Source: Thermococcus stetteri (GTDB lineage Archaea; Methanobacteriota_B; Thermococci; Thermococcales; Thermococcaceae). From it: a stretch of 64,000 nucleotides of DNA. Numbering within the stretch: the stretch's first letter is position 1; every line of letters starts with the position of its first letter. Below are positions 55,771 to 64,000 of this stretch, piece by piece. The stretch is from NCBI RefSeq assembly GCF_017873335.1, contig NZ_JAGGKB010000002.1, forward strand, positions 248,001 to 312,000. Reading direction: 5' to 3'. The position numbers and the translations under genes are program-made. The notes under the pieces are model-generated. The model had not been told where the DNA came from. It ran no database searches and saw nothing but the letters and a program-made list of their open reading frames with translations.

Positions 55771-56177
55771 CGAAAGCCTTGCCCTTTAGGGCGGGGATGC
55801 AGTAAACCGCCCAACAGCCTTTCAACAGTCAAAACCCTTTTAAACTTTGGAGTGTAGTAGGGTCTCGAAGAGACCACTCAAAACAACCCGATGAGATGAG
55901 GGGTTTCATCATGTCCTCCCGCTTTGGGAGGAAGACGCCGGCAGGCGTCCCTGAAGGACTGCCCGTTTGGGCAGTCAAGAACTGGAGTTCGGTCTCTAAG
56001 TGATAACCCCAATCTGGCTTTGGCCGGTAGGGGTAACGGGCACAAGACCGTGCCCTCGGGCTGAACCGAAACCGGCAACGGGAGTAGGGAATGAGTGAGT
56101 GCCCGTAAACCGAACCGCCCGCTGGCGAGGGGTTAAAACGTTGGAACCCTCGCCGTTCACGGCGGGAAGGAGGTCAG
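55771..56177 (+). mobile_element. IS200/IS605-derived non-autonomous element, hairpin-rich (guide-RNA-scaffold-like)
   Basis: No transposase. The left end has CCTTGCCC-TTTA-GGGCGGGG (55778-55796); the right end has CGCCG-TTCA-CGGCG (56151-56164) and the tail GGAGGTCAG, as in the solitary end at 23806-23840. Between them lie at least seven near-perfect hairpins, for example GGTCTC/GAGACC (55861-55875), CCTCCC/GGGAGG (55915-55931), GACGCC/GGCGTC (55934-55949), GACTGCCC/GGGCAGTC (55957-55976), GGGCAC/GTGCCC (56038-56055) and GGCGAGGG/CCCTCGCC (56124-56154). TATA-like CCTTTTAAAC is at about 55836-55845. The position next to a right end fits a TnpB omegaRNA scaffold, but this is inference. Confidence 0.6.
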
Positions 56178-56190
56178 TTGGGGTGGAAGG

Positions 56191-56796
56191 ATGGTTTACT
56201 ACGCACATGGAACAACTCCGGTAATATTCGGCCTTTTAATCTCCCTGTACTACTTCTCAATACCAGCTGCCCTGGCACTGTGGTTTGCCCTTTCGATGCC
56301 CTACATTAAAAAAGGAAACTACCGCCCAAAGCTCCTCGCTGCCCTCCTCATACTGGCTTTTTTCATAACTTCCCTAGCTGGTGGGCAGGCCATAGACAAG
56401 TACCTCTATATACACTCTCCAGCTAGTCCGGAGTTCTGTCTCTCATCCTCATGTGTAACTTCATTTAAGCCCCTGCAGAGATACCACGTGGACACTAAAG
56501 ACCTCGAAGAGCTGGGAGTCCCTTCATACGGGCCGATGTGGGCCTACTTTCTCAATGACGTTGGCCCCACTCACTCCCTCGGACTCAACAAGAGGCTTAA
56601 GGCCCTTGTGGTCGTGAGGCCTTTACTGCTCGTTCCAGTTGTAGAGGTCAACGCCTATGAGATATCCGATGGAAAGATAACTGGAAGGGACAAGTTCTAC
56701 GTTGTATGGCCTGTCTCCCCTGGAAAAGTGCTCACGGAAAAGTTTGATTTTGAGTTTACGGTCATAATAGTTACTGGAGGAGGGGTTGGGGCTTAG
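56191..56796 (+). CDS. Membrane protein of unknown function beside the IS605-derived end
   Basis: 201 residues with two TM helices in the first 75 residues (IFGLLISLYYFSIPAALALW, LLAALLILAFFITSLAG), then an extracellular domain with a Cys pair (FCLSSSCVTS). ATG 56191 is preceded by GGGGTGGAAGG, which begins directly after the IS605-type tail GGAGGTCAG, so the leader was supplied or altered by the element. The original 5' end may have been lost. No family is recognised; it overlaps the convergent sufS-like gene by 4 bases. Confidence 0.62.
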   Translation: MVYYAHGTTPVIFGLLISLYYFSIPAALALWFALSMPYIKKGNYRPKLLAALLILAFFITSLAGGQAIDKYLYIHSPASPEFCLSSSCVTSFKPLQRYHVDTKDLEELGVPSYGPMWAYFLNDVGPTHSLGLNKRLKALVVVRPLLLVPVVEVNAYEISDGKITGRDKFYVVWPVSPGKVLTEKFDFEFTVIIVTGGGVGA

Positions 56797-57992
56797 CCCT
56801 TTAACCCCTTTACCAGTTCTTCCATAACGCCCAAGAACATCTCAACTTCCTCAACGCTGTTGTAGACGTGGAAGGATGCCCTCACAGTCCCCTCAACTCC
56901 GAGTTTCTTAATTGCGGGAAGGGCGCAGTGGTGTCCAGAGCGGACCATAATGCTGTGCTCGTCAAGTATTGCAGCTACATCGTGAGGGTGGAGGGGCGGA
57001 ACGTTGAAGCTCACAACACCGGCGTGCTTATCCAAGTTCCTTGGGCCGTACCATGGTATTTCAAGCTCGTCGAGGCCTTCAGTTATGCGCTTCACCAGCC
57101 TACGTTCCTGCCTCTCGATTTTATCCAACCCTATCCTCTCGATGTAGCGTATCCCTGCGGCGAGACCAATGGCCCCGCCAATGTTCGGGGTTCCTGCTTC
57201 AAAGCGCTCGGGTGGCTCCGTGAGTTTGTACGAATCAAGGTCAACGTCCTCGATAGTTCCGCCGCCTATGAGCGGCGGCTCGAAGACGTCAAAGAACTCC
57301 TCGTTGATGTAGAGCACTCCAATCCCTGTCGGTCCCATCGGCCCCTTGTGACCGGAAAAGCCCAAAAAGTCGGCGTGGAGCTTTTTCACGTCAACCTCCA
57401 TGTGGCCAGCACTCTGGGCGGCGTCGACAACGAAGATAGCACCCTCTTCCTTCGCCATCTTCCCGAGCTCTTCAACTTCGTGAATCACCCCAAGGGCGTT
57501 CGAGACGTGCTGGACTGCCACGAGCTTCGCGCCTTTGATCTTCTTCTCGGCATCTGGCAGGTCGAGGTTGCCTTCCAGGTCTCCCTCTATGAACTCCAGC
57601 TTTAGCCCCTTCCTCTTTGCCAGCCTCTGCCATGGGAGCAGGTCGGAGTGGTGCTCGTATAGAGTCGTCACTATCTTGTCGCCGGGCCTGAAGATGTGCT
57701 CCAGCCCGAGGGCCACCAAATTCAGGCTCTCGCTCGTGTTCTTGGTGAAGACCACCTCCTCGAACATAGCGTTGAGGAAGTCGGCCACGACCTTCCTGCT
57801 CTCCTCGTATTTGTGAGTGGCCATTTGTGAAAGCCTGTGGACGCCTCTGTGGACGTTGGCACGGTACTTCAGGTAGTACTCGTCCATCGCCTCAACGACG
57901 GGTTTTGGAGTGAGCGAGGTTGCGGTGTTGTCGAAGTATATGACCTCGCTTGTGAGCGGTATGTCCCTCCTTACATCGTCAGGTATCTTCAT
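56793..57992 (-). CDS. Cysteine desulfurase, SufS/CsdA-type
   Basis: 399 residues, fold-type I PLP enzyme. Motifs: IYFDNTATSLTPKPV at the N-terminus, VVDAAQSAGHMEVDV, the PLP lysine GFSGHKGPMGPTGIGVLY, and the persulfide Cys in the loop MVRSGHHCALP. It removes sulfur from cysteine for Fe-S cluster or thiolation pathways. The ATG overlaps the small TBP-like gene upstream by 4 bases, so the two form a coupled pair. No SufBCD genes in the window. Confidence 0.93.
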   Translation of the reverse strand: MKIPDDVRRDIPLTSEVIYFDNTATSLTPKPVVEAMDEYYLKYRANVHRGVHRLSQMATHKYEESRKVVADFLNAMFEEVVFTKNTSESLNLVALGLEHIFRPGDKIVTTLYEHHSDLLPWQRLAKRKGLKLEFIEGDLEGNLDLPDAEKKIKGAKLVAVQHVSNALGVIHEVEELGKMAKEEGAIFVVDAAQSAGHMEVDVKKLHADFLGFSGHKGPMGPTGIGVLYINEEFFDVFEPPLIGGGTIEDVDLDSYKLTEPPERFEAGTPNIGGAIGLAAGIRYIERIGLDKIERQERRLVKRITEGLDELEIPWYGPRNLDKHAGVVSFNVPPLHPHDVAAILDEHSIMVRSGHHCALPAIKKLGVEGTVRASFHVYNSVEEVEMFLGVMEELVKGLKG

Positions 57993-58282
57993 GAGACCAC
58001 CTCCAGAATTCCAGCGCAGTCGTAAACCGTTTCGGCTATCCTCCTTCCGAGCTCTGCATCATCAAGTAGTTTGACTATTATCTTCCCGCTCGGATAAACG
58101 CTGACTTCGTATCCCTCCATTTCGAGAATGAGCATCATACCGGGGAGGAGCTTCTTCACAGTGTGCCCCTTTTCGCGGAGACACTGGGCTGTCTTCCGGA
58201 GGTCTATCTTTACTGGCTTGTCCCAGGAGTAGCCAGAGATAACGATCCCCTTCATCGTGGTGCACGGTTTGGCGATTATCAT
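57989..58282 (-). CDS. Small TBP-like-fold protein coupled to cysteine desulfurase
   Basis: 97 residues. MLILEMEGYEVSVYPSGKIIVKLLDDAELGRRIAE resembles the strand-turn-helix half of TBP-like proteins (VSVYPSGKIIV corresponds to the FxSGKxV strand). Cys at the N-terminus (KPCTT), an internal QCLREK and YDCAG may matter for sulfur chemistry. ATG 58282 follows GGTGATAGGG; its stop overlaps the sufS-like start. A role as sulfur acceptor or DNA-binding regulator is inferred only from coupling. Confidence 0.6.
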   Translation of the reverse strand: MIIAKPCTTMKGIVISGYSWDKPVKIDLRKTAQCLREKGHTVKKLLPGMMLILEMEGYEVSVYPSGKIIVKLLDDAELGRRIAETVYDCAGILEVVS

Positions 58283-58430
58283 CCCTATCACCTGACTTAA
58301 GTTCGATTTGGAGCTTATACGGGTTTCCTGAACCCAAGGTTAAGGACAAAAATGGGAATTGGGGGATCATTTTATTCGACCTTTTAACGTTTCGATATGC
58401 TTATAAAGAACCGTCCGGTTATCCAGCCTG

Positions 58431-59597
58431 ATGAGAGAGTACCTTTCCTTCAGCCGCGACGCTTATCTAGTGGTTGTTTACTCCTTCTTTGGCTGGTTAG
58501 GGGGCAATATAGCCTGGTTCATAGTCCCGTTCTACTTCAAGTCCCTTGGCATGGACTATTCTACCATGGGCGTTCTGTTTTCCCTGTCGACAATAGCCCA
58601 GGCTGCTCTCCTCCTTTTCACCGGCCCACTTGCAGTAAAAATCGGGTACAAAAGGAGCATAATTCTAGCGCTCACCTTTTTCGCATCGGGAAGGCTGATG
58701 CAGGTCTTCCTGCCCGAGTTCCGCTTTCTGGCAACTGCCTCGGTGCTCCTCGGGGTCGGTATGGCACTTGAGGGCCCGGCCCTGATATCGCTCCTCAGCG
58801 AGGAGGCGAGCGATGAGGCCAGGCACTACCTGTTCTCCCTCAATTCAGCCATGGGCACGTTTGGGGCGGCCTTCGGGACCCTCCTAGGAGGGTTTTTGCC
58901 GAGACTCCTCGATGGAAGCAATCCGTACAGGGAGACGCTGATGGCCTCAATCGGCTTTATTCTCCTCCAGCTGGCTGTTATTTCCCTTTTGCACCCAATA
59001 CTTGAAAGAAAGGGACGCGAGATAAGGTTCGAGCGGGAAACGGTTGTCAAAATCCTCAAGTTCTCGCTTCCCAGCGCCCTCATCGGTCTCGGAGCGGGGA
59101 TAACGATCCCCTACATGGGCCTGTGGTTCAACAGGAAGTTCGGCACCAGCTTGGAGAGCATAGGCGGCCTCTTCGCACTTCAGCAGTTCATAATGGGCCT
59201 CGGTACTTTTCTCCTGCCCTCCATAGCTGATAAAGCAGGGAGTGTTAAAACGATAGTGACCTTCAACGGGAGCGCAACCGTCCTCATTGCTGGAATGCCG
59301 TTCCTGCCGAGTTTCCCCCTTGCGGCACTGGTATACATTGTCAGGACAATCCTGATGAACATAGTCAACCCCATATGGGACGCTTTTATGATGCGCTTCT
59401 TCTCCACAGAAGAGCGCTCAACGGCTTTGGCCCTTCGGAATCTCTCGTGGACTGCTACCTTTGGAATCGGCCAGTACGTGGGAGGCATGATATTTGATTT
59501 CTCGCTCACTGTTCCGTTCCTCATAACGGGCTTCCTATACGGGGCTTCCATGGTGACCTTCTGGGCACTGTTTTCAAAGGAAGAGGGAGAAAGGTAG
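58431..59597 (+). CDS. MFS transporter
   Basis: 388 residues, about 11-12 TM helices. The loop motif GPLAVKIGYKRSIILALTF and a second, SIADKAGSVKTIV, are degenerate MFS patterns; the structure resembles permeases of the YceI/multidrug type. TATA GCTTATAAAG is about 28 bases before the ATG, so the leader is minimal. It is convergent with hypE with only 3 bases between stops. The substrate is unknown. Confidence 0.85.
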   Translation: MREYLSFSRDAYLVVVYSFFGWLGGNIAWFIVPFYFKSLGMDYSTMGVLFSLSTIAQAALLLFTGPLAVKIGYKRSIILALTFFASGRLMQVFLPEFRFLATASVLLGVGMALEGPALISLLSEEASDEARHYLFSLNSAMGTFGAAFGTLLGGFLPRLLDGSNPYRETLMASIGFILLQLAVISLLHPILERKGREIRFERETVVKILKFSLPSALIGLGAGITIPYMGLWFNRKFGTSLESIGGLFALQQFIMGLGTFLLPSIADKAGSVKTIVTFNGSATVLIAGMPFLPSFPLAALVYIVRTILMNIVNPIWDAFMMRFFSTEERSTALALRNLSWTATFGIGQYVGGMIFDFSLTVPFLITGFLYGASMVTFWALFSKEEGER

Positions 59598-59600
59598 AAA

Positions 59601-60617
59601 TCAGCATATCCTCGGAACGGGGTCTCCCTCTGGAGGCTCCATGAACCTCTTTCCACCTATTCCCGTCTCCAGGAGAACCTTTCCTTTATACTCCTCTATC
59701 ACCTCACCTATCATTGCGGCATCACGGCCCCTCTCCGTTTTTCTCATCGCATCAAGGGCTTCCTCCGCGTAGTCCCTCGCGACAACCATAACCACCTTTC
59801 CCTCGTTGGCGACGTCGTATGGGCTTATCCCGAGCATCTCGCTCGCGGCCCTCACCTCTGGCCTTATCGGGATGTCGGCTTCCCTCACGAGGATTCCGAC
59901 GTTGCTCTTTCTGGCTATCTCGTTGAGCGCATTGCTCAGGCCAGCCCTCGTCGGGTCTTTCATGGCGTGGATGTTCTCCCAGCCGATTGCATCGGCGACC
60001 GCCTTGACGACGTCCCATATCGGTGCGACATCGCTCTTGAGCTCGGTCTCGAAGGCTATACCTTCTCTGTGGCTCATCAGCGCTATGCCGTGGTCTCCTA
60101 TCGTCCCGCTGACTAACACAACGTCACCGACCTTCGCACCTGCATCGCTTACGGGGTGTTCCGCTATTCCTATTCCGGCGGTTATCACGAACATTTCTAT
60201 CCTATCTTCAACGACCTTGGTGTCTCCCGTAACTATTGGAACTGGAACTTCCCTCGCCGTCTTGTCCATCGACTTGAGAACCCTCTTCAGGACTTCCATC
60301 TCAAGGCCCTCGCCGATAATCATCGAGTTGGCTAGAGCCACCGGCTCCGCTCCCATAACTGCCAGGTCGTTCACAGTCCCGCTGACGGCTAAGCGGCCTA
60401 TGTCCCCTCCAGGGAAGAAGAGGGGCTTTACCGTGTGCCCGTCTATCGTGAAGACGATGTGCTTGTCCCCAAATGGTATGGTCGCACCGTCGTCGAGGGC
60501 GTCCAAACCGATTCCTCCAGCCGACTTCAGCGTCAGGGTCTTGAGGACAACGTCCCTCAAAAGCTCCTCCATTATCTCTCCGCCGGCTCCGTGTTCGAGC
60601 TTTATCTTTTCGGTCAT
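59601..60617 (-). CDS. hypE: Hydrogenase maturation protein HypE
   Basis: 338 residues. The AIR-synthase-like fold is shown by DDGATIPFGDKHIVFTIDGH, GGDIGRLAVSGTVNDLAVMGA and VTGDTKVV; the C-terminus ends in the invariant PRIC Cys that HypF carbamoylates before dehydration to the cyanide ligand of [NiFe]-hydrogenase. ATG 60617 follows GGTGGTTGAA (the upstream GTG 60626 is rejected). It lies just downstream of hypF in one operon. Confidence 0.97.
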   Translation of the reverse strand: MTEKIKLEHGAGGEIMEELLRDVVLKTLTLKSAGGIGLDALDDGATIPFGDKHIVFTIDGHTVKPLFFPGGDIGRLAVSGTVNDLAVMGAEPVALANSMIIGEGLEMEVLKRVLKSMDKTAREVPVPIVTGDTKVVEDRIEMFVITAGIGIAEHPVSDAGAKVGDVVLVSGTIGDHGIALMSHREGIAFETELKSDVAPIWDVVKAVADAIGWENIHAMKDPTRAGLSNALNEIARKSNVGILVREADIPIRPEVRAASEMLGISPYDVANEGKVVMVVARDYAEEALDAMRKTERGRDAAMIGEVIEEYKGKVLLETGIGGKRFMEPPEGDPVPRIC

Positions 60618-60666
60618 TTCAACCACCTTTAACGTAATGACTGCATTCAGATTTAACGTTTTATCC

Positions 60667-62985
60667 CTAAAGCATCAGGTCCTCCTTCGTCAGGTAGCCC
60701 TCGAGGTAGAGGCCACCGAGGAAGGCCTGGCCGACGTTTATCCCGTTATCACCTCTCGGAACTTCGGTCGTCACGTGGAAGCTCAGCCTGTTCGCCTCCA
60801 CGACCTTCCTTATCGTCTTGGTTATGAGCTCGTTGTAGGCAACTCCACCGCTCAAAGCCACGTTCTTCACGCCAAACTCCCTGGCCCTTTCGACGGCTGT
60901 GTGGGCAAAGGCCCTCGCGAGGGCTAAATGGGCAGAGTAGGCTATGTCCGCTGGCGAGGCGCTGTCAATCACATCAAGAATCCCTTCGAACAGGCTCTCA
61001 ACCCTAATCAGCTCCCCATCAACCGGAACCTCGAACTTGAGGTCGTTCTTGCCCTTGCAGGCGAAGCTCTCGAGCTTCATTGCAGGCTCTCCCTCGTAGT
61101 GCCTCCTGTAGGCGACGTTGAGGAGAACCGCTATTGAATCGAGAACCCTTCCCGTCGATGAGGCGTAGGCGGTGTTTATCCCCTTGGCGAGCTGGTTTAG
61201 GACCACGTTGAACTCAACCTTTCCGTACTTGAGGCTCTCGACGGCCTTCGGGCAGCAGTGGGCTATAACCTCCTCAAGCTCTTCAATCGAGTAGACCCTG
61301 CTCAGTATCCCCATCAGCGCCCTCAATGGATAGTAGCTCGCCAGATCCCCGCCTGGGAGAGGGTAGTAGTCGATGTGAGCTAATCTTTCAACGTCCTCGT
61401 AGCTAAGGTAGAGAACCTCGCCGCCCCAGGTGTTTCCGTCCGTTCCGTAGCCAACCCCGTCGAGGGCTATTCCAATCACCGAGTCCAGGTTTCTCTCTGC
61501 CATGACGCTGGCTATGTGGGCGTAGTGGTGTTGAACCTGGAGGAGCTCGACGTTCAGCTCGTTCGCCATCTCCATCGCCAGCTTCGTCGTGTTGTAGCTC
61601 GGGTGGAGGTCGGCTATGATTAGGTCGAGCTCCTTTACGCGGAGGATCTTCCTGAAGTGGGCTATGGCACTTCTCATGAACTCGAGAACCTCAACCTTTC
61701 CAGTGTTGCCTATGTACTGGCTCGGGTACACTTTTCCGTTCTTTGCCACGCCGAAGGCGTTCATGAGCTCTGCCCCCACTGCTAAGCCGTTGTACTCAAA
61801 GGGTATCTCTATCGGGAGTGGAACGAAGCCACGGGAGCGCCTTATCACCGCTCTCTTCCCGTCTACGAACCTTATCACGCTGTCGTCGGCCCTGTTCAGT
61901 ATCTTCCTGTTGTGGAGGAGCAGGTAGTCCGCCATCTCCTTAAGCTCCTCAAAGGCCCTCTCGTTGTCCTTGACCATCGGCATTCCAGGGTAGTTGGCCG
62001 AGGTCATGACATAAACTGGAGTTTTGCTCCAGTGGAAGAGGATGTAGTGGGTTCCAGCGTAGGGGAGCATAACTCCAATTGTGTGGAGGCCGGGTGCAAG
62101 GTTCTCGGGAAGCGGGAACGGTTCCCTCTTGCGGAGCGTTATTATCGGCCGCCTGTACGAGGTCAGCTCCTCCTCTTCCTCCGGGCTCACATAGGCAAAG
62201 CTCTTTACAGTCTCGAGGTCTTTGGCCATTATCGCGAAGGGCTTCTGTGGCCTGAAGGTTCTCTTCCTCAGCTCGGCCACCACATCTTCCCTCGTGGCGT
62301 CGCATGCCAAGTGTATCCCGCCGATTCCTTTGATGGCCACGATGTAGCCCTTGTCTATGAGCTCGGCCGCTTTCCTGAGCGGGTCGCCGTATATCTCCCG
62401 CCCGTCGCTGGTATAGAGCCTGTATGAAGGCCCGCAGACGGGACAGGCTATCGGCTCGGCATGATAGCGCCGGTTGAGTGGATCCTCGTACTCGCTCCGG
62501 CAGAAGTCGCACATCGGGAACTCTTTCATCGTGGTGTTCTCCCTATCGTACGGGAGGTCTTCTATTATGGTAAACCTCGGCCCGCAGTTGGTGCAGACTA
62601 TGAAGGGATACATGTAGCGCTTGTTCGTGGGGTCGAACAGCTCCCTCAGACAGTCGTCGCATATCGCTATGTCCGGGGGGATTATTGAATCGCCGCCCTT
62701 GCCTCCCTTAGAGCTTCTCTCGATGTAGAAACGGTCAAAACCCTGAGGGGGTATTTCCCTTTTCTCGATCCGGTCTATCCTCGCCAGGGGAGGCTTCTTC
62801 CTGTTGAGGTCGTGAAGAAAAGCCTCCACATCCTCCTCCCTGCCCTCAACCACTATCTCCACGCCCGCATCGCCGAGGTTCTTGACGTAACCCTTTAGAT
62901 TGTGCTCGTGGGCTATCCTGTAGACGAAGGGGCGAAAACCGACGGCCTGGACGATTCCCTGAACGTGAAGATGATAAGCCTTCAT
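60667..62985 (-). CDS. hypF: Carbamoyltransferase HypF
   Basis: 772 residues. In order: acylphosphatase domain (HVQGIVQAVGFRPFVYR, residues 5-90), paired zinc motifs (CDDCLRELFDP with CTNCGP, CDFCRSEY with CPVCG), a YrdC-like domain (RKTFRPQKPFAIM-type), and the Kae1/TsaD-like carbamoyltransferase C-domain (NVELLQVQHHYAHIASVMAE, NVALSGGVAYNELI). It transfers the carbamoyl group from carbamoyl phosphate to the HypE cysteine. ATG 62985 follows GGTGAGGGT; the longer frame to 63039 is rejected. TATA AGGTATAAAGG is upstream. Confidence 0.97.
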   Translation of the reverse strand: MKAYHLHVQGIVQAVGFRPFVYRIAHEHNLKGYVKNLGDAGVEIVVEGREEDVEAFLHDLNRKKPPLARIDRIEKREIPPQGFDRFYIERSSKGGKGGDSIIPPDIAICDDCLRELFDPTNKRYMYPFIVCTNCGPRFTIIEDLPYDRENTTMKEFPMCDFCRSEYEDPLNRRYHAEPIACPVCGPSYRLYTSDGREIYGDPLRKAAELIDKGYIVAIKGIGGIHLACDATREDVVAELRKRTFRPQKPFAIMAKDLETVKSFAYVSPEEEEELTSYRRPIITLRKREPFPLPENLAPGLHTIGVMLPYAGTHYILFHWSKTPVYVMTSANYPGMPMVKDNERAFEELKEMADYLLLHNRKILNRADDSVIRFVDGKRAVIRRSRGFVPLPIEIPFEYNGLAVGAELMNAFGVAKNGKVYPSQYIGNTGKVEVLEFMRSAIAHFRKILRVKELDLIIADLHPSYNTTKLAMEMANELNVELLQVQHHYAHIASVMAERNLDSVIGIALDGVGYGTDGNTWGGEVLYLSYEDVERLAHIDYYPLPGGDLASYYPLRALMGILSRVYSIEELEEVIAHCCPKAVESLKYGKVEFNVVLNQLAKGINTAYASSTGRVLDSIAVLLNVAYRRHYEGEPAMKLESFACKGKNDLKFEVPVDGELIRVESLFEGILDVIDSASPADIAYSAHLALARAFAHTAVERAREFGVKNVALSGGVAYNELITKTIRKVVEANRLSFHVTTEVPRGDNGINVGQAFLGGLYLEGYLTKEDLML

Positions 62986-63181
62986 ACCCTCACCAAAGCC
63001 CTTTTGATGTTCTGGGCCTTTATACCTTTCCAAAACCAAAAGTTGAAAACTGTAATGGAGTTTTAAACCTTTGGTGCCCTATTGTCTGCTTCTGGACTAA
63101 CTACTAAAAGATGGTACCAGCGCAAGAGGACAAAATCAGAAGGAGAATTCTCCTCAAGAAGGAAAAAGAGATGTGAAGCCT

Positions 63182-63793
63182 TCAAGCGAAGGTAATGCTC
63201 CTGTCCTTGAGGGAGCGGTTAAGCAGGTCGGCGTGCTCGAGGGTAACCTGGTACTCGGCGATCTTCTCGAGCTTAACCTCCTCGCCGTCGAGGATTATCT
63301 TGTTAACGTAGACCTTGCCCTCGTCGAAGCCGACTGTGTAGACGAAGAGATCCTTCTTGCCGAGGTACTCCCTTACCTTCTCGTCCTTGAGGGCCTCGGC
63401 GAGTCCTCCTGCCGCGAATATCCTGACGTGGACGACAAAGGCTCCTGGAACGTCCTGCTCGGCGAACTGCCTGAGGGTCTCGACGAATATCTTCTTGGTC
63501 TCCTCTATCGGGGTCTCACCGCCGAACTGGAGCACTGTAACCTGTGGAGCGAACTCCTTGACGCGCTTGGCGATATCTGCCTCCTTACCGGCCTCGGCGA
63601 GGAAGTGGTAGGTAACTCCTCCGCTGAGGGTTATGAAGGTAGCCTCGGTCGCGGTGGCTATGCTTGAGCAGATTATGTTCCTGCTGGCAACGACGGCGAC
63701 CTTGTTGAGTCCAAGGTCCGCGAGTGCCTTCCCGACCAGCCTTCCCGTAAGGGCCCTAAGGTAGATCTCCTCCTCAAAGGTCGTCTTTGCCAT
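63182..63793 (-). CDS. Conserved-looking soluble protein of unknown function, likely well expressed
   Basis: 203 residues, no signal or TM segment, an alpha/beta pattern with IICSSIATATEATFITLSGGV, FGGETPIEETKKIF and HVRIFAAGGLAEALKD. Codon usage is very uniform, similar to ppsA, and the RBS GGAGGTGGTGCCA before ATG 63793 is strong, so expression is probably high. No family was recognised; nothing in the sequence indicates a link to HypEF apart from proximity. An elaborate promoter region with repeats precedes it. Confidence 0.65.
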   Translation of the reverse strand: MAKTTFEEEIYLRALTGRLVGKALADLGLNKVAVVASRNIICSSIATATEATFITLSGGVTYHFLAEAGKEADIAKRVKEFAPQVTVLQFGGETPIEETKKIFVETLRQFAEQDVPGAFVVHVRIFAAGGLAEALKDEKVREYLGKKDLFVYTVGFDEGKVYVNKIILDGEEVKLEKIAEYQVTLEHADLLNRSLKDRSITFA

Positions 63794-63841
63794 TGGCACC
63801 ACCTCCTTTACACAACTATGGGAATTTGTTCTCGTTATTGT

Positions 63842-63886
63842 CTAATGAAGTTTGGAGAATATAACCTTTTCGGTTCTCCTAATGAA
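63842..63886 (-). promoter_or_regulatory. Promoter with flanking repeats before the 203-residue gene
   Basis: TATA-like GGTTATATT (63859-63867 on the minus strand) is flanked by direct repeats CTAATGAA at 63842-63849 and 63879-63886 (plus strand), and by the inverted repeat GGAGAA (63855-63860)/TTCTCC (63874-63879). A dimeric or cooperative regulator could bind across the promoter. Sequence beyond, to 64000, is AT-rich without features. Confidence 0.4.
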
Positions 63887-64000
63887 CTTTTGTAAGCCAA
63901 ATTGACGGTTCTTTGTACAATCTACAAAGATAGCTGGAAAATCAAGTTTAAAATTGACAGATGTACATCACAAATGTGGAAAATTAGCATAGCGTCAATC

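Noticed and set aside
55861-56177. RNase P RNA, SRP RNA or rRNA fragment in the hairpin-rich region
   Set aside because: Conserved cores of those RNAs were looked for and not seen; both borders are IS605-type ends.
1-64000. CRISPR array, provirus or integrated plasmid
   Set aside because: No regularly spaced repeats, no integrase, capsid or replication genes; the three tRNAs show no duplicated 3' ends.

Overview
The window is chromosomal DNA of a hyperthermophilic euryarchaeon of the order Thermococcales, most likely a Thermococcus. Evidence: a GTP-type PEP carboxykinase beside a maltodextrin phosphorylase with a TATCAC-N5-GTGATA-like glycolytic operator, PEP synthase, split glycine decarboxylase, Nmd3-like and DUF424 proteins, a pyrolysin-type protease, TATA/BRE-type promoters, GGAGGTGA or GGTGA ribosome binding sites, and an IS6-family ISPfu-type element. 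The gene order from 1.2 to 19 kb resembles, from memory, the TK1391-TK1406 part of T. kodakarensis.

Layout. 0-7.3 kb: a cut-off Na+ symporter, maltodextrin phosphorylase, PEP carboxykinase, a phosphohexomutase-like protein without catalytic motifs, and thymidylate kinase. 7.3-9.8 kb: a likely C/D box sRNA, a tnpB relic, a DUF2334 protein, an alpha/beta hydrolase and a mini-gene joining the start of an MNT antitoxin to the end of a HepT toxin. 9.8-18.9 kb: a glycerol and glycerophosphodiester module (two MFS carriers, two GDPDs, glycerol kinase, three-gene glycerol-3-phosphate dehydrogenase). 18.9-27.5 kb: an accessory stretch of surface, lipo- and membrane proteins, an orphan C-terminal gene fragment, a broken beta-helix gene ending at an IS200/IS605-type end, and an intact 781 bp IS6 element with 8 bp target duplications. 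27.5-33.3 kb: glycine decarboxylase, three tRNAs, uracil phosphoribosyltransferase and a MATE exporter. 33.4-37.9 kb: an ArsR-like regulator, a compact operon of two DUF2202 proteins, a DUF4405 cytochrome-like protein and three tiny proteins behind a perfect palindrome, then a second MATE exporter. 38-44 kb: PEP synthase and a divergent pair formed by an STT3-like/toroid fusion and a polytopic polymerase-like protein. 44-55.7 kb: a giant subtilase with an exact 33 bp internal duplication, a recombined relic of a second such gene, DUF424, Nmd3-like, CoA-disulfide reductase-like, a frameshifted beta-helix potassium channel, an NAD-kinase-like protein and a HerA-like protein with degenerate Walker motifs. 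55.7-64 kb: a hairpin-rich IS605-derived element, a SufS-like enzyme with a small TBP-like partner, an MFS carrier, HypE, HypF and an unknown well-expressed protein.

The core is sugar-peptide metabolism: maltodextrin phosphorolysis, the PEP/gluconeogenic node (PckA, PpsA), C1/glycine metabolism and hydrogenase maturation. The best candidates for undescribed biology are the DUF2202/DUF4405 operon with its operator, the catalytically dead phosphohexomutase homologue under a sugar-type operator, the STT3-toroid fusion, the MNT-HepT fusion, the degenerate HerA-like protein and the tnpB-less IS605 element, which looks like a guide-RNA scaffold. All functions are inferred by reading the sequence; no searches were run.
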